A stretch of DNA of 5,582 nucleotides from Microbacteriaceae bacterium (GTDB lineage: Bacteria; Actinomycetota; Actinomycetes; Actinomycetales; Microbacteriaceae): positions 1 through 5,582 of the forward strand of contig JAPOHQ010000059.1 in NCBI GenBank assembly GCA_029979375.1, written 5' to 3'. The translations under genes were made by a program, and so were the position numbers. The notes beneath the pieces are model-generated. The model searched no databases, was not told the DNA's origin, and was given only the letters and a program-made list of their open reading frames with translations. This document shows, in pieces, positions 5,117 to 5,582 of the stretch (the first letter of the stretch is position 1; each line of letters opens with the position of its first letter).

Positions 5117-5582
5117 CTATTCCACAATCGCCTGAAAGGCAGTAAAAAGAAGCTCTGGAGTGGGCGCTGACAGGACCGTGGGCTTTCCAATCTCATTCAG
5201 CACGATGAATCTGAGCGATCCCTCCCTGGTCTTCTTGTCTCTTTGCATCACAGCAAGAAGCTGGTCCCAGCGATCCGAGCGGTAGCTGAGTGGCAACCCA
5301 AGGCCACCTAGAACAGCTCGATGTTTTTCGACTTCCTTCTCCCCAAGCTTTCCAGAGAGTAGTGAGAGTTCTGCCGCAAAGATCATGCCGATCGAAATGG
5401 CAGCACCGTGTCGCCACTTATAGCGCTCGGTGTGCTCGATGGCGTGCCCGAGGGTGTGGCCGTAGTTCAAAAACTCGCGCCTCCCGCTCTCCCTAAAGTC
5501 CTCCGTGGTTATCGACTCCTTTATTTGCACGGAACGACGAATGAGATCTTGGAAAGTCTCACTCTTTGAGTCGGTTGCCGCT
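5117..5582 (-). CDS. aroB: 3-dehydroquinate synthase, C-terminal part, 5' end outside the window
   Basis: AroB converts DAHP to 3-dehydroquinate, the second shikimate step, using NAD and a divalent metal. The open frame runs to the right edge, so the 154 visible residues are only the C-terminal part of a protein usually about 350-370 long; the NAD-binding N-terminal domain is missing. Visible hallmarks are IRRSVQIKESI (fragment residues 14-24), LNYGHTLGHAIEH (38-50), whose first His is a metal ligand, and RHGAAISIGM (57-66), with the second metal-ligand His. The closing VMQRDKKTREGSLRF and GKPTVL segments also fit the family. A GTG at 5530-5528 could look like a start but is only an internal valine, because homology continues upstream of it. 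aroQ starts 9 nt after its stop. Confidence 0.96.
   Translation of the reverse strand, partial: AATDSKSETFQDLIRRSVQIKESITTEDFRESGRREFLNYGHTLGHAIEHTERYKWRHGAAISIGMIFAAELSLLSGKLGEKEVEKHRAVLGGLGLPLSYRSDRWDQLLAVMQRDKKTREGSLRFIVLNEIGKPTVLSAPTPELLFTAFQAIVE

Noticed and set aside
5528..5530. GTG as an aroB start codon
   Set aside because: Conserved AroB residues continue upstream to the window edge, so this is an internal valine of a truncated gene.
1..5582. Mobile element, CRISPR array, defence system, tRNA or rRNA
   Set aside because: Every stretch longer than 63 nt is accounted for by housekeeping genes with uniform strand; no direct-repeat array, transposase, integrase or RNA gene was seen on either strand.

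Overview
The window comes from an actinobacterium. All genes lie on the minus strand, so transcription runs from the right edge to the left. In that direction the order is aroB (5' end cut off), aroQ, efp, nusB, pyrR, pyrB, pyrC, a small membrane-anchored protein of unknown function, and carA (3' end cut off). This aro-efp-nusB-pyr order is characteristic of Actinobacteria. The pyrC / small membrane protein / carA order matches what I recall of Mycobacterium tuberculosis (Rv1381-Rv1383) and Streptomyces. The middling GC content by eye, very tight gene packing, and apparent absence of bldD between nusB and pyrR and of pepQ between aroQ and efp suggest a compact-genome Microbacteriaceae-like organism, possibly of the freshwater or marine Luna/Aquiluna type. 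That placement is inference.

Right part (about 3677-5582): the last two visible shikimate-pathway genes (3-dehydroquinate synthase and type II 3-dehydroquinase) are followed by two genes of the gene-expression machinery. These are elongation factor P, with the actinobacterial PGKGP loop, and the antitermination factor NusB. NusB starts at a TTG codon placed directly after the efp stop codon, in the same frame.

Left part (1-3652): the de novo UMP operon begins. The only gap of any size (63 nt, 3614-3676) lies before pyrR. On the coding strand it carries a perfect match to the PyrR-binding-loop core UCCNGNGAGG, in a hairpin with a CNGNGA hexaloop and a 5' purine bulge. The lower stem of this hairpin contains the pyrR Shine-Dalgarno sequence. 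This points to autogenous translational repression by PyrR, as reported for Mycobacterium smegmatis, rather than Bacillus-type attenuation. pyrR-pyrB and pyrB-pyrC are joined by ATGA overlaps, and the next two genes overlap their predecessors by 23 and 8 nt. Repression at pyrR could therefore spread along the operon by translational coupling.

Together the genes encode chorismate precursor synthesis, two translation/transcription factors, and the first steps of pyrimidine synthesis: carbamoyl phosphate, carbamoyl aspartate, then dihydroorotate. No mobile element, CRISPR array, tRNA, rRNA or foreign-looking segment is visible. There is no gene-free stretch above 63 nt. I see no wholly new system. 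The least understood items are the membrane-anchored protein inside the pyr operon and the architecture of the pyrR leader.
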